Origin: Sulfurimonas sp.
GTDB lineage: Bacteria; Campylobacterota; Campylobacteria; Campylobacterales; Sulfurimonadaceae
NCBI GenBank assembly: GCA_022712775.1
Contig: JAFLJZ010000116.1
Span: 1-20,718, forward strand
Length of the DNA stretch: 20,718 nucleotides
Direction: 5' to 3'
A program made the translations under genes and the position numbers. How positions within the stretch are numbered: position 1 is the stretch's first letter; every line of letters begins with the position of its first letter. Of the stretch, positions 5,671 to 13,520 are shown piece by piece. Under the pieces are notes generated by a model. That model was not told the DNA's origin. It did not search any database and saw only the letters and a program-made list of their open reading frames with translations.

Positions 5671-6690
5671 ATGAAAATACAATCACATGAGATTGCTATG
5701 CAATCGCAACACACGGAGTATAGAAGTATAATAGAATCGAAACTAAGTTTTGAGACCTATTTTAAAGATTATCCAGAGGGTGATTTTAGTCTAGATGAAC
5801 CTCAAGTAGAAGGTATTGAAGTTGGGAGAGAGCATACCTGTATGTGTTCTTATTTGGAGAATCATGAAAATACATTGAATGGTATTATTCAAAATCTTAT
5901 TCAAATGCTTCAGCAAAGAATCGCTTCAGGCAAAGAACCAGCCCCAGAGGAAGACAATGTAAATGGATATGTCAATATGTCCTTTTATGAAAAATATGAA
6001 GAGCATGAAAGCTTAGAATTTTCAACATCAGGGCATGTCGTAACAGAGAATGGAACGATAGATTTAAATCTAAACTTTTCAATGAGCAGAAGTTTTGCGA
6101 TTGAGAACGCAATAGATATATATACAACTTTCGATCCTTTAGTTATAAACCTTGAGGGAAGAATTCCTGATTTAAGCACAGATACCTTTTCTTTTGACTT
6201 AGACAATGATGGAGAAAAAGATCAGATATCTAAACTAGCATCTGGAAGTGGGTTTTTAGCACTTGATAAGAACAATGATGGCGAAATCAATCAAGGAAGC
6301 GAGCTTTTTGGAACACTCACAGGAAATGGATTTGGTGAGTTAGCTGAGTATGATGAAGACGGAAATCACTGGATAGATGAGAATGATTCTATTTATGACA
6401 GTTTACAGATTTGGCTAAAAAATGAAGACTCAAACGAGAGAGAGTTAATTGGATTAGGTGAAGTTGGAATCGGAGCAATATTCCTGGATTCTGCACTGAG
6501 TGAGTTTACGTATAAAACAAACACAAACCAAACACTTGGCGAGATGAAAAGCTCAGGTATTTTTCTTTATGAAAATGGGAATGTAGGAAATATTTCCCAA
6601 ATAGATTTTGCTAAGAGAGAACTAGGTGAAGCTGTAGCAGAAGTAGACACTTCTAAAACAGAACCCTTAGCAACACTTTTACAAGCATAA
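5671..6690 (+). CDS. EF-hand (calcium-binding type) protein of unknown function
   Basis: A 339-residue acidic protein without signal peptide or membrane helix. The N-terminal part (1-about 150) has no domain I recognise and includes a CMC motif at 57-59. From 155 comes a conserved core seen in many proteobacterial hypothetical proteins. It starts DPLVINLEG and has an FDLDNDGEKDQI loop (175-186). Next are a textbook EF-hand/dockerin-type loop DKNNDGEINQGSE (199-211) and a further loop DEDGNHWIDENDS (228-240). The GAIFLDS and GIFLYENGNVGNI strands end the core. Asp/Asn/Glu spacing fits Ca2+ binding. It has its own sigma-54-like promoter and a structured leader, and ends at a terminator. Cellular location is uncertain. 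Export through the flagellar apparatus or through the neighbouring ABC exporter is possible, but nothing in the sequence proves either. Confidence 0.8.
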   Translation: MKIQSHEIAMQSQHTEYRSIIESKLSFETYFKDYPEGDFSLDEPQVEGIEVGREHTCMCSYLENHENTLNGIIQNLIQMLQQRIASGKEPAPEEDNVNGYVNMSFYEKYEEHESLEFSTSGHVVTENGTIDLNLNFSMSRSFAIENAIDIYTTFDPLVINLEGRIPDLSTDTFSFDLDNDGEKDQISKLASGSGFLALDKNNDGEINQGSELFGTLTGNGFGELAEYDEDGNHWIDENDSIYDSLQIWLKNEDSNERELIGLGEVGIGAIFLDSALSEFTYKTNTNQTLGEMKSSGIFLYENGNVGNISQIDFAKRELGEAVAEVDTSKTEPLATLLQA

Positions 6691-6697
6691 ACATAAT

Positions 6698-6725
6698 TGT
6701 GGAAAGGGATGTCCACAGCATTTTT
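6698..6725 (+). terminator. Rho-independent terminator after the EF-hand gene
   Basis: TGTGGA (6698-6703) and TCCACA (6712-6717) form a perfect 6-bp stem with an 8-base loop, followed by GCA and five T residues. It begins 8 bases after the stop codon and separates two convergent genes. Confidence 0.65.
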
Positions 6726-6731
6726 ACTCCC

Positions 6732-8501
6732 TTAAATCAACTGATTCCTAACAAACTCATTATAATGACCTTCCTCAGCGTCTAATTCTTCATGTGTACC
6801 ACTTTGTACAATTTTCCCTGATTCTAATACATAAATCACATCAGCATTTTTTACAGTACTTAATCTATGTGCAATAGTTATAACAGTTTTATCTTTTAAA
6901 ATTGGAGTAAGTGCTTCAAAAAGTTTTGATTCTGTTAAAACATCAAGTGCAGAGGTAGATTCATCAAAAATAACAATACTTGGGTCTGCAATAATCATTC
7001 GAGCAATACTTAGACGTTGGCGTTGTCCACCTGAAAGCCTGATTCCATGTCGCCCTACAACGGTATCTAAGCCTTCTTCCATCTCTTGTATCATTTGTTC
7101 AAGTTGTGCAGTTTTAAGTGCCTTGTAGATTGTTTCATCACTAATGGATTTATCACCCATAGTGATATTAAAACGAAGTGTTGCATTAAAGAGTATAGGC
7201 ATTTGAAGTACTAAAAATATTTTTTCTCTCAGAGATGTTTTGTTTATCTCTTCAACGTTAATACTATTGTATTGAAGTAAGCCTTCTTTTTTTTCATAAA
7301 AGCCTGAGATAACTTGAGCAAGTGTTGTTTTTCCACTTCCACTCGCTCCGATGAGGGCTATTTTACAGCCTGATTTTATATCCATCGTAATCTCTTTTAA
7401 GATAGGTTTATTGTTCGCATATGAAAAATTCAAGTTTTGCATAGATACAGTAACATCTTTAGAATCTAATCTTTTTGTACCTGTATTTTCTGTTTTAAGA
7501 GAGAGGATTTTGTTGATTCGCTCTAATGCGCCCATCGCAGATGAGTAGCTATATTGTATAGATAAAATATCTTGGACAGGTGTCATAATAAACCAAATAT
7601 AACCAAACATCGCAAACATCATACCGATGCTTAAATCGCTGTACGCAACCAATAAAAACCCAGAAGCACGAAGAATCTCAAACATTGAAAGAGAAATGGT
7701 ATTTGATAATTTTTCGTAAATGACACTTTTAAAGCTGTATTCATTTGAGGTAGTTTGAACTTTTTGCGCTTTATCAATTGCCTGAGAGAAGAAATATTTT
7801 TCTTTATTTGAGGCCTTGATTTGACCGTAAAGTTCTAGGGTTTCTCCGATGTTATCTTGAAAGGATGCAATCGCTTCATTTTCATCTTTTTTTAGTTTAC
7901 CAACTGCTTTTGACATTTTTTTAGAGATAAGAACATTGAGTGGTTGGATGATGAGAATCATAAGTCCTAAAATAGGATTCATAAGAATCATAACAGCTGC
8001 AACCGCGACTAATGTTAGTGTGGCTGAAACAAGTTTACTAATAGTCGTGATGATAAAACTATCAAAGGTATTTACATCGGTGATAAGGTTCGCTGTAATC
8101 GCACCAGAACCTAAGGTCTCGTACTCATTCATAGAAGTGATTTGGAGATGCTCTACGAGTTGTTTTCTTATCATAAAAGTAACATATTTTGAGATTTTAG
8201 TAAAGATTTTTATGATGACAGCGTTGAGTAGGTAGTAGGTGATTCGTAAAGATATGACAGCCAAAGTAACAATAGCAACATAATAAAAAGCAGAGCCTTC
8301 ACCTAAAATAGTGTTGATTGTTTCTATAAAAGTTGCTGGTTTATTGAGTAAAACTTCATCTACCATCATAGGTAGAATGAGAGGAATAGGAACACTTACT
8401 AGAATCGCAAGAAGTGTTAAAAATTGTCCATAAATCAGTGCGGGTTTTTTGTCTAAAATAAGCCTAAAAATACTTTTAAGTGTAATTTTATTTTCTATCA
8501 T
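6732..8501 (-). CDS. ABC exporter, fused permease and ATPase (MsbA-type half-transporter)
   Basis: A 589-residue protein. The N-terminal half carries about six membrane helices (20-315), typical of a type-1 ABC exporter. The ATPase has Walker A GASGSGKT (385-392), Q-loop Gln433, the signature LSGGQRQRLS (489-498), Walker B IVIFDE (509-514), and the H-loop His545. It lacks an N-terminal peptidase C39 domain. Substrate cannot be told: lipid, peptide, drug or metal-thiol conjugate are all possible, and it would act as a homodimer in the inner membrane. Its ATG follows the permease stop directly (TAAATG), so expression is coupled to the SO_0444-like metal permease, which favours a role in the same stress response. 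The EF-hand gene converges on it. Confidence 0.87.
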   Translation of the reverse strand: MIENKITLKSIFRLILDKKPALIYGQFLTLLAILVSVPIPLILPMMVDEVLLNKPATFIETINTILGEGSAFYYVAIVTLAVISLRITYYLLNAVIIKIFTKISKYVTFMIRKQLVEHLQITSMNEYETLGSGAITANLITDVNTFDSFIITTISKLVSATLTLVAVAAVMILMNPILGLMILIIQPLNVLISKKMSKAVGKLKKDENEAIASFQDNIGETLELYGQIKASNKEKYFFSQAIDKAQKVQTTSNEYSFKSVIYEKLSNTISLSMFEILRASGFLLVAYSDLSIGMMFAMFGYIWFIMTPVQDILSIQYSYSSAMGALERINKILSLKTENTGTKRLDSKDVTVSMQNLNFSYANNKPILKEITMDIKSGCKIALIGASGSGKTTLAQVISGFYEKKEGLLQYNSINVEEINKTSLREKIFLVLQMPILFNATLRFNITMGDKSISDETIYKALKTAQLEQMIQEMEEGLDTVVGRHGIRLSGGQRQRLSIARMIIADPSIVIFDESTSALDVLTESKLFEALTPILKDKTVITIAHRLSTVKNADVIYVLESGKIVQSGTHEELDAEEGHYNEFVRNQLI

Positions 8502-9617
8502 TTATGCTTTTTTAAAGTAAGGTTTAACAAGATAGTAAAGCATTAAAGTCCAAAGAATAGTAGTACTTACAATTTCAAGATTGCCTACTTCTTCATGTAT
8601 ATGCACTAACTTTTGTGCATCAATATCGTTTATAGAAAAAATATAATCAAGCCCTAAACCAAAAATCATGCTCCCTATTATAATACTTCCAAGATAGATA
8701 AAAAGTGATTTTTTTCCAAGCATAGTTTTTACAACACCTATCGTTACCGTATTTGTTGCAGGTCCTGCTGTTAAAAACACAAAGGCAGCACCAGGCGAAA
8801 CACCAGCTATCATTAAAGCTGCTGCAATTGGAAGTGAAGCCGTTGCACACACATACATAGGTACGGCTATAGAAATTGCGACAAGATAAGAAATCCATGA
8901 ATATTCGATAAGAATCTCACTTAAATTTTGAGGAATGGCGATGGTGATTAAAGCACCTAAAATAAGTCCTATAAAAAGAGGTTTTGAGATGTCTTTAAGA
9001 AGCGTACCAATAGAATATGAAAATACTTTTTTTATAGAAAAGCTTTTTTTTTCTTCTTGGTTTGTGTTTGAACAACAACTAACAGGAGCAACTTCAAGCT
9101 TCTTCGCTCCCACGCTTAGCTTGGGAGCGTGTACTGATGTATGAGTTCCCAAGTTAAACTTGGGAACTTGAGAAGTAGAAACACTAAAGGCTGGTTTAGG
9201 TTTTTCTTTATCAAAAATATTCGTAAGTATTCCAGCAACAGTAGCAATAATCATAGAAGTAAAGATCCTATAGATTGTAAAAATCCACCCAAACATCCCG
9301 TAGGTTGCAAGGATGGAATCAACACCCGTTATAGGAGTAGAAATAAGAAAAGAAAGTGTAGCACCCTTACTCGCACCAGATTTTTTGATGCTTGATGCTA
9401 GTGGAATAACACCACATGAACATACAGGTAAAGGAATCCCAAAGAGTGTTGATTTTAAAACTGATATGATATTTTCATTTCCAAGATGTTTTGTAACTAT
9501 AGATTCTGGAACTATCTCATGTAAGATTCCCGCGAAAATAAGACCAAAAAGAATATAAGGGCTCATTGCATGTGAGAGGTCTAAAAGAGCGGTGAAAAAA
9601 AGTGTTAAAAAATCCAT
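8502..9617 (-). CDS. SO_0444-family Cu/Zn efflux permease (DUF318/ArsP-like)
   Basis: From the ATG at 9617 the product is 371 residues. An upstream in-frame ATG at 9665 would add 16 residues, but it lies ahead of the -10 box and lacks a ribosome site, whereas AAGGAA precedes 9617. Two permease halves are visible. The first has HEIVPESIVTKHLG and then GIPLPVCSCGVIPLASSIKK, the family Cys signature. The second has AISIAVPMYVCATASLPIAA and AGPATNTVTIGVVK. About eight to ten membrane helices are likely. The halves are joined by a cytoplasmic linker with a Cys pair (APVSCCSNT) and residues encoded by two palindromic repeats. Family members export Cu or Zn; this was described in Shewanella and is not demonstrable here. 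Confidence 0.82.
   Translation of the reverse strand: MDFLTLFFTALLDLSHAMSPYILFGLIFAGILHEIVPESIVTKHLGNENIISVLKSTLFGIPLPVCSCGVIPLASSIKKSGASKGATLSFLISTPITGVDSILATYGMFGWIFTIYRIFTSMIIATVAGILTNIFDKEKPKPAFSVSTSQVPKFNLGTHTSVHAPKLSVGAKKLEVAPVSCCSNTNQEEKKSFSIKKVFSYSIGTLLKDISKPLFIGLILGALITIAIPQNLSEILIEYSWISYLVAISIAVPMYVCATASLPIAAALMIAGVSPGAAFVFLTAGPATNTVTIGVVKTMLGKKSLFIYLGSIIIGSMIFGLGLDYIFSINDIDAQKLVHIHEEVGNLEIVSTTILWTLMLYYLVKPYFKKA
9106..9168. repeat. Pair of REP-like palindromes inside the permease reading frame
   Basis: Palindrome 1 spans 9106-9128 with arms GCTCCCA and TGGGAGC and an inner GCT/AGC. Palindrome 2 spans 9144-9168 with perfect 12-base arms AGTTCCCAAGTT and AACTTGGGAACT around one base. 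They lie 15 bases apart and share the TCCCA...TGGGA core, like a BIME. They are translated in frame as VPKFNLGT and APKLSVGAKKLEV within the linker between permease halves. Dispersed repeats of the TTCCCAAG...CTTGGGAA type, mobilised by RAYT transposases, are known from many proteobacteria. Confidence 0.75.
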
Positions 9618-9636
9618 TAATATTCCTTGAAATATG

Positions 9637-9642
9637 ATTTTA
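9637..9642 (-). promoter_or_regulatory. -10 box for the permease/ABC exporter operon
   Basis: The minus strand reads TAAAAT, preceded by TATACTG. The predicted transcript start is near 9630, only about 13 bases before the ATG at 9617 and downstream of the alternative ATG at 9665. It therefore also supports the shorter permease. Confidence 0.4.
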
Positions 9643-9694
9643 CAGTATATAGAGTAAACCATCAAGTAGGATATCGAAAATACTTTTTTATATT

Positions 9695-9719
9695 AACTTA
9701 TACATAAGTTTGCTAAAAT
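9695..9719 (+). promoter_or_regulatory. Operator-like dyad and extended -10 of the diguanylate cyclase gene
   Basis: AACTTA-TACA-TAAGTT (9695-9710) is a perfect 16-base dyad placed between the -35 and -10 positions. It abuts TGCTAAAAT (9711-9719), an extended -10 nearly identical to that of the RhuM-Fic gene. The transcript would start near 9726-9727, at the second ATG of the gene. A repressor at the dyad would block the promoter; the regulator is unknown. Confidence 0.4.
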
Positions 9720-11160
9720 GTATTTTATGAATTCAAAATACAAAATCATATTTATTATTGCTACTTTACTTTTAGTATTTAGTTTAAGTTTACCTATCAT
9801 GAACTACGTTATTTCTTTACATAATGCACAAGAACAGCTCAAAAACTCTTCACTGCCTTTGAGTACAGATAATATTTATAGTGAGATTCAAACACACCTT
9901 ATAGAGCCAAATATTGTAGCTTCAATGATGGCACAAGATACTTTTTTAAAAGACTGGCTTATTCATAGTGAAAAAAAAAATGGAAATATTCAAAAATTTT
10001 TAGAATCGATTAAAAACAAATATAAAATGCATACAGTTTTTTTAGCCTCACAAAAAACAAAAAATTATTATTCTTCGAAGGGTTTTGTGGAAAAAATGAA
10101 CGAAGAAAAAGCTATAAATGCTTGGTATTATACATTTCGTGATACTACATTAGCTCATGAGGTAAATATAGATTTTAATGAGCATATTGATAATTCGTTA
10201 ATTATGTTTATCAACCATAAAATTTTTGATGGAGAGTATCATCTTCTTGGAATCACAGGTGTTGGTCTAAAGCTTTCTTATATAGATGCAATGCTAAAGA
10301 AATTTCGTCAAGAGTATAAGTTTGAAGTTTCTTTTGTAGCAGAAGATGGAAAAATCATCATACAAGAAAGAGGAAAAAACTATTTTTCCTCGCTGCAAAA
10401 AAATAAGGCTTTGTATAAATATAAAGAAGAATTGTTTTCAAATAAGAAAGAGAGCGTTAATTATACGAGAAATGGAGATGAGTATTTAGTCCATTCAAAA
10501 TTTATTCCTGAGTTAAATCTTTATCTTTTAGTGCAGGCAAAAGTATCTGATTTTACTTATGATGTAAAACAAGCATTTTTTCTCAACCTATTGTTATCAC
10601 TTCTTCTTACAGCTATTATCGTTCTCATCATCATTCAAATGATTCAAAAACATAGTGAAAAACTTGAAAACATTGCGAACTATGATTCTTTAACAGAGCT
10701 TTTAACGAGAAGATTCTTTAATGATAAAATTCAAGAACAACTTTTGAGACAGAAAAGAAAAGAAGTGGATATGTCTATCTTATTTTTAGATATTGATAAT
10801 TTTAAACATGTTAATGATACTTTTGGACATGATATAGGTGATAAAGTACTACTAAGAGTTGCTCAAATTATGAAAAATAATGTAAGAGAAATAGATTATA
10901 TTTCTAGGTGGGGTGGAGAAGAATTTATTATTGCATTGATAGATAGTTCTTTAGAAGAATCACAAAAAGTAGCAGAAAAAATACGAATAAAATTTGAAGA
11001 AGACAGTGTATTGTTTACGCTACTGAGTTATAAATTAACATCAAGTTTTGGACTTACACAAATAAAAGAAAATGATAGAATAGAAGATATTGTAAAAAGG
11101 GCAGATAAAGCACTTTATGAGGCTAAAAATACTGGAAAAAATAAAGTAGTTTTAGCCTAA
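9718..11160 (+). CDS. Membrane-bound diguanylate cyclase with periplasmic sensor domain
   Basis: The protein is 480 residues from the ATG at 9718. The ATG at 9727 (477 residues) is more likely because the -10 box overlaps the first one. One membrane helix (about 9-29), a periplasmic sensor of about 250 residues and a second helix (about 287-309) precede the GGDEF domain. The sensor contains NAWYYTFRD, reminiscent of dCache domains. The GGDEF domain starts NYDSLTELLTRRFF and has LFLDIDNFKHVNDTFGH. The active site is GGEEF (399-403), a functional variant, and RxxD (390-393) five residues upstream forms the product-inhibition I-site. It should make c-di-GMP from two GTP in response to an extracytoplasmic signal. 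It is monocistronic and divergent from the metal permease. Confidence 0.9.
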   Translation: MYFMNSKYKIIFIIATLLLVFSLSLPIMNYVISLHNAQEQLKNSSLPLSTDNIYSEIQTHLIEPNIVASMMAQDTFLKDWLIHSEKKNGNIQKFLESIKNKYKMHTVFLASQKTKNYYSSKGFVEKMNEEKAINAWYYTFRDTTLAHEVNIDFNEHIDNSLIMFINHKIFDGEYHLLGITGVGLKLSYIDAMLKKFRQEYKFEVSFVAEDGKIIIQERGKNYFSSLQKNKALYKYKEELFSNKKESVNYTRNGDEYLVHSKFIPELNLYLLVQAKVSDFTYDVKQAFFLNLLLSLLLTAIIVLIIIQMIQKHSEKLENIANYDSLTELLTRRFFNDKIQEQLLRQKRKEVDMSILFLDIDNFKHVNDTFGHDIGDKVLLRVAQIMKNNVREIDYISRWGGEEFIIALIDSSLEESQKVAEKIRIKFEEDSVLFTLLSYKLTSSFGLTQIKENDRIEDIVKRADKALYEAKNTGKNKVVLA

Positions 11161-11173
11161 GTATACGCAGAAT

Positions 11174-12562
11174 TTAGCTATTTACTGTTATAGCATTTGC
11201 GATTCTAATCATAGTCTCATCACGACCTAAAATCGCCATAACGCTATCAAGCCCTGGACCAGACATCTTTCCTAAAAGTGCAACTCTTAGAGGTTGCCCA
11301 ATTTTACCAAAACCTATTTTCATTTCGCTTACAACCTCTTCCATAAGTGTATGATAATCACTTGGGAGATGAAGCTCTTTAGCAGCACTAATTTTTGCTC
11401 CAAAAGTATTTAAAACTTCAATAGCATTTCCTTTAAAGGCTTTTTTAACTGCTTTTTCATCATACGATTGTGGAGTATCAAGAATCTCACGTGTGAGTGT
11501 TGCTAGGTCTTTTAATGTTTTAGCTCTTTCTTTAAGCGCATCAAGTAAAATCTCTTTTTTATCATGTGAGGTAAGCACTAAGTCATAAGCAGTAAGTAAT
11601 TCTGCAAGTTCTGAGTTTGAAGTGTTTTTGATGTAGTGTGCATTTAACCAATCAAGTTTTTCAGTGTTATAAATAGACGCTGATTTATTGATGTCTTTTG
11701 GATTAAAAAGTTCTTTCATTTCATCCATTGAAAATATTTCTTGGTCCCCATGACTCCAACCTAAACGTACTAAAAAGTTTAGAAGTGCTTGAGGAGTATA
11801 GCCCATCTCTTTATATGCCATAACATCTGTAGCACCATCACGTTTAGAGAGTTTTTTACCTGCAGAATTATGAATCATAGGAACATGATAAAACATAGGT
11901 ATATCGAAACCTAAAGCTTCGTAGACTACGATTTGTTTTGGTGTATTTGAGAGGTGGTCATCACCACGAATAACCTCGTTAATTCCCATTAAATGGTCAT
12001 CGATTGCAACTACAAAGTTATAGGTTGGAGCACCGTCTGAACGTGCAATTACAAAGTCATCTAAAATATCTTCTGCCTGAAAAGAGATGTTGCCTTTTAC
12101 CCCATCACGCACTAGAATCTCACCAGTCAATGGTGCTTTGATTCTGATAACAGGTTCAACACCTTCTGGTGGAGTTCCATCAAAATCACGATATTTTCCG
12201 TTGTATTTTGTACGTTCTTTATTTGCCATTTGTGTCTCACGAAGTTTTGTAAGTTCTTCTTTAGACATATAACACTTGTATGCTTTTCCCTCATCGAGGA
12301 GTTGCTTGATATATTTTGCATAAATATCATCACGCTGTGATTGGTAGGTGATTTCACCATCAGCTTCCAGTCCGAGCCATTCAAAAGCTTCTAAAATAGC
12401 CTTTGTTGCCTCTTCTGAGTTTCTAGCCTTATCTGTATCTTCGATTCTTAGAACAAACTTTCCGCCATTTTTTTTAGCCCAAAGGTAAGAAAGTAAAGCA
12501 GTACGCAAACCACCAATATGAAGGTATCCAGTAGGAGATGGAGCAAAACGAGTAATAACCAT
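11174..12562 (-). CDS. gltX: Glutamyl-tRNA synthetase
   Basis: This 462-residue class I synthetase charges tRNA-Glu with glutamate. The Rossmann HIGH motif is PSPTGYLHIGGLRTA (9-22, with HIGG at 15-18). RIEDTD follows at 39-44, and the KMSKS motif is KKLSKRDG at 236-243. IRGDDHLSNTPKQ, typical of GluRS/GlnRS, is also present. The C-terminal anticodon-binding region (about 300-462) is all helical. Campylobacterota carry two GluRS paralogues, one of which charges tRNA-Gln for later amidation; length and sequence resemble H. pylori GltX1, but which specificity this copy has cannot be decided here. AAAGG precedes the ATG. It is divergent from a SurA-like gene, an arrangement also present in Campylobacter jejuni (Cj1288c/Cj1289). 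Confidence 0.95.
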   Translation of the reverse strand: MVITRFAPSPTGYLHIGGLRTALLSYLWAKKNGGKFVLRIEDTDKARNSEEATKAILEAFEWLGLEADGEITYQSQRDDIYAKYIKQLLDEGKAYKCYMSKEELTKLRETQMANKERTKYNGKYRDFDGTPPEGVEPVIRIKAPLTGEILVRDGVKGNISFQAEDILDDFVIARSDGAPTYNFVVAIDDHLMGINEVIRGDDHLSNTPKQIVVYEALGFDIPMFYHVPMIHNSAGKKLSKRDGATDVMAYKEMGYTPQALLNFLVRLGWSHGDQEIFSMDEMKELFNPKDINKSASIYNTEKLDWLNAHYIKNTSNSELAELLTAYDLVLTSHDKKEILLDALKERAKTLKDLATLTREILDTPQSYDEKAVKKAFKGNAIEVLNTFGAKISAAKELHLPSDYHTLMEEVVSEMKIGFGKIGQPLRVALLGKMSGPGLDSVMAILGRDETMIRIANAITVNS

Positions 12563-12589
12563 GATAAGCCTTTAAAAATAAGTAATGGA

Positions 12590-12595
12590 ATTTTA
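12590..12595 (-). promoter_or_regulatory. -10 box for gltX
   Basis: The minus strand reads TAAAAT preceded by TTTGCC, with a predicted start near 12583 and a leader of about 20 bases. It lies back to back with the box for the SurA-like gene. Confidence 0.4.
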
Positions 12596-12618
12596 GGCAA
12601 ATTTTGGTTAAAAAAGGG

Positions 12619-12624
12619 TAAAAT
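12619..12624 (+). promoter_or_regulatory. -10 box for the SurA-like chaperone gene
   Basis: TAAAAT preceded by GGG; predicted transcript start near 12631 and ATG at 12656, with a weak TGGA ribosome site. It is divergent from the gltX promoter. Confidence 0.4.
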
Positions 12625-12655
12625 CTATATCTAAACTTTTAATAAATGGAAAAAT

Positions 12656-13492
12656 ATGTATAAAATTTTAATAAGTATAGCTCTCGCAATGAGTTTAAAT
12701 GCACAAATGGTCGCGGGCATTGCTATCGTTGTTAAGGATAGAGCTATAACTTTAGCAGATATACAAAAAGAGATGTATAGCGCAAACCTTACAAAAGAGA
12801 TGGCAATAAGTGCGTTGGTACGTCAAAAACTTGAAGAAGCTGAGGTTAAAGAGAGAAAAATCACAGTAAGCAGTGGTGAAGTGTATGATGATATTAAAGC
12901 AACTGCTAAAAGAAACGGTATGAGTGTAAATGATTTTTATGAAGCGGCTTTAAATGCTAGAGGTATTACTTCTACTGAGGTGAAGAAAAAAGTAAAACAA
13001 AAACTTCTCTCAACTAAACTTTATAGTGCTGTAGCATATGCAAAGGTGACGCAGCCAACAGATGCACAGCTCCAAGAGTATTATGAACTACATAAGGCTA
13101 ATTTCTCACATCCGTCTTCATTTAATGTGACTATCTACCAAACAGACAATAAACAAGCATTAGAGGCAAAGGTAGCAAGTCCAATGTTTTATTCACCATC
13201 GATTCAAGAAAATGAGCAGGTTTTACCTTATGATAGAATCTCACCAGAACTTGCTGGACTTCTTTCTAGAACGTCTTTACATACTTTTACTCCAATCATC
13301 CCAGATGGTAAAGGTGGACATATGAGTTTTTATATTAAAGAGATTGAGACAGCTACAGATGCAGGGTTTGAAAATATGAAAGGCCAAATTGCAACTGCAT
13401 GGATGGCTGAAAAAAGAGAAGGTGTTTTGAGCGAGTACTTTGCAAGACTAAAAGACAATGCAGATATTCAGGTGTTACGAACATCCAACTAA
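12656..13492 (+). CDS. SurA-like periplasmic peptidyl-prolyl isomerase/chaperone
   Basis: A 278-residue protein with a signal peptide (about 1-21). The N-terminal SurA-type helical domain starts GIAIVVKDRAITLADIQKEM and includes ISALVRQKLEEAEVKERKI and VNDFYEAALNARGIT. A single, degenerate parvulin-like domain (about 135-240) contains the typical THPxxFN-like entry (FSHPSSFNVTIYQ). The final helix returns to the chaperone domain. It resembles C. jejuni Cj1289, described as SurA-like with one PPIase domain, and the neighbouring gltX is shared with that locus. It probably escorts outer-membrane proteins through the periplasm. Catalytic PPIase activity is uncertain because the domain is short. 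Confidence 0.82.
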   Translation: MYKILISIALAMSLNAQMVAGIAIVVKDRAITLADIQKEMYSANLTKEMAISALVRQKLEEAEVKERKITVSSGEVYDDIKATAKRNGMSVNDFYEAALNARGITSTEVKKKVKQKLLSTKLYSAVAYAKVTQPTDAQLQEYYELHKANFSHPSSFNVTIYQTDNKQALEAKVASPMFYSPSIQENEQVLPYDRISPELAGLLSRTSLHTFTPIIPDGKGGHMSFYIKEIETATDAGFENMKGQIATAWMAEKREGVLSEYFARLKDNADIQVLRTSN

Positions 13493-13520
13493 TAATAAGT
13501 ATTTTTACTAGGGAAGACAG

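Noticed and set aside
7936..8235. Antisense ORFs in the ABC exporter, permease, gltX and GGDEF-EAL genes
   Set aside because: They mirror well-supported genes, lack ribosome sites and have no recognisable domains.
6732..8501. Peptidase-containing bacteriocin exporter
   Set aside because: No C39 peptidase domain precedes the membrane part and no double-glycine leader peptide gene is visible nearby.
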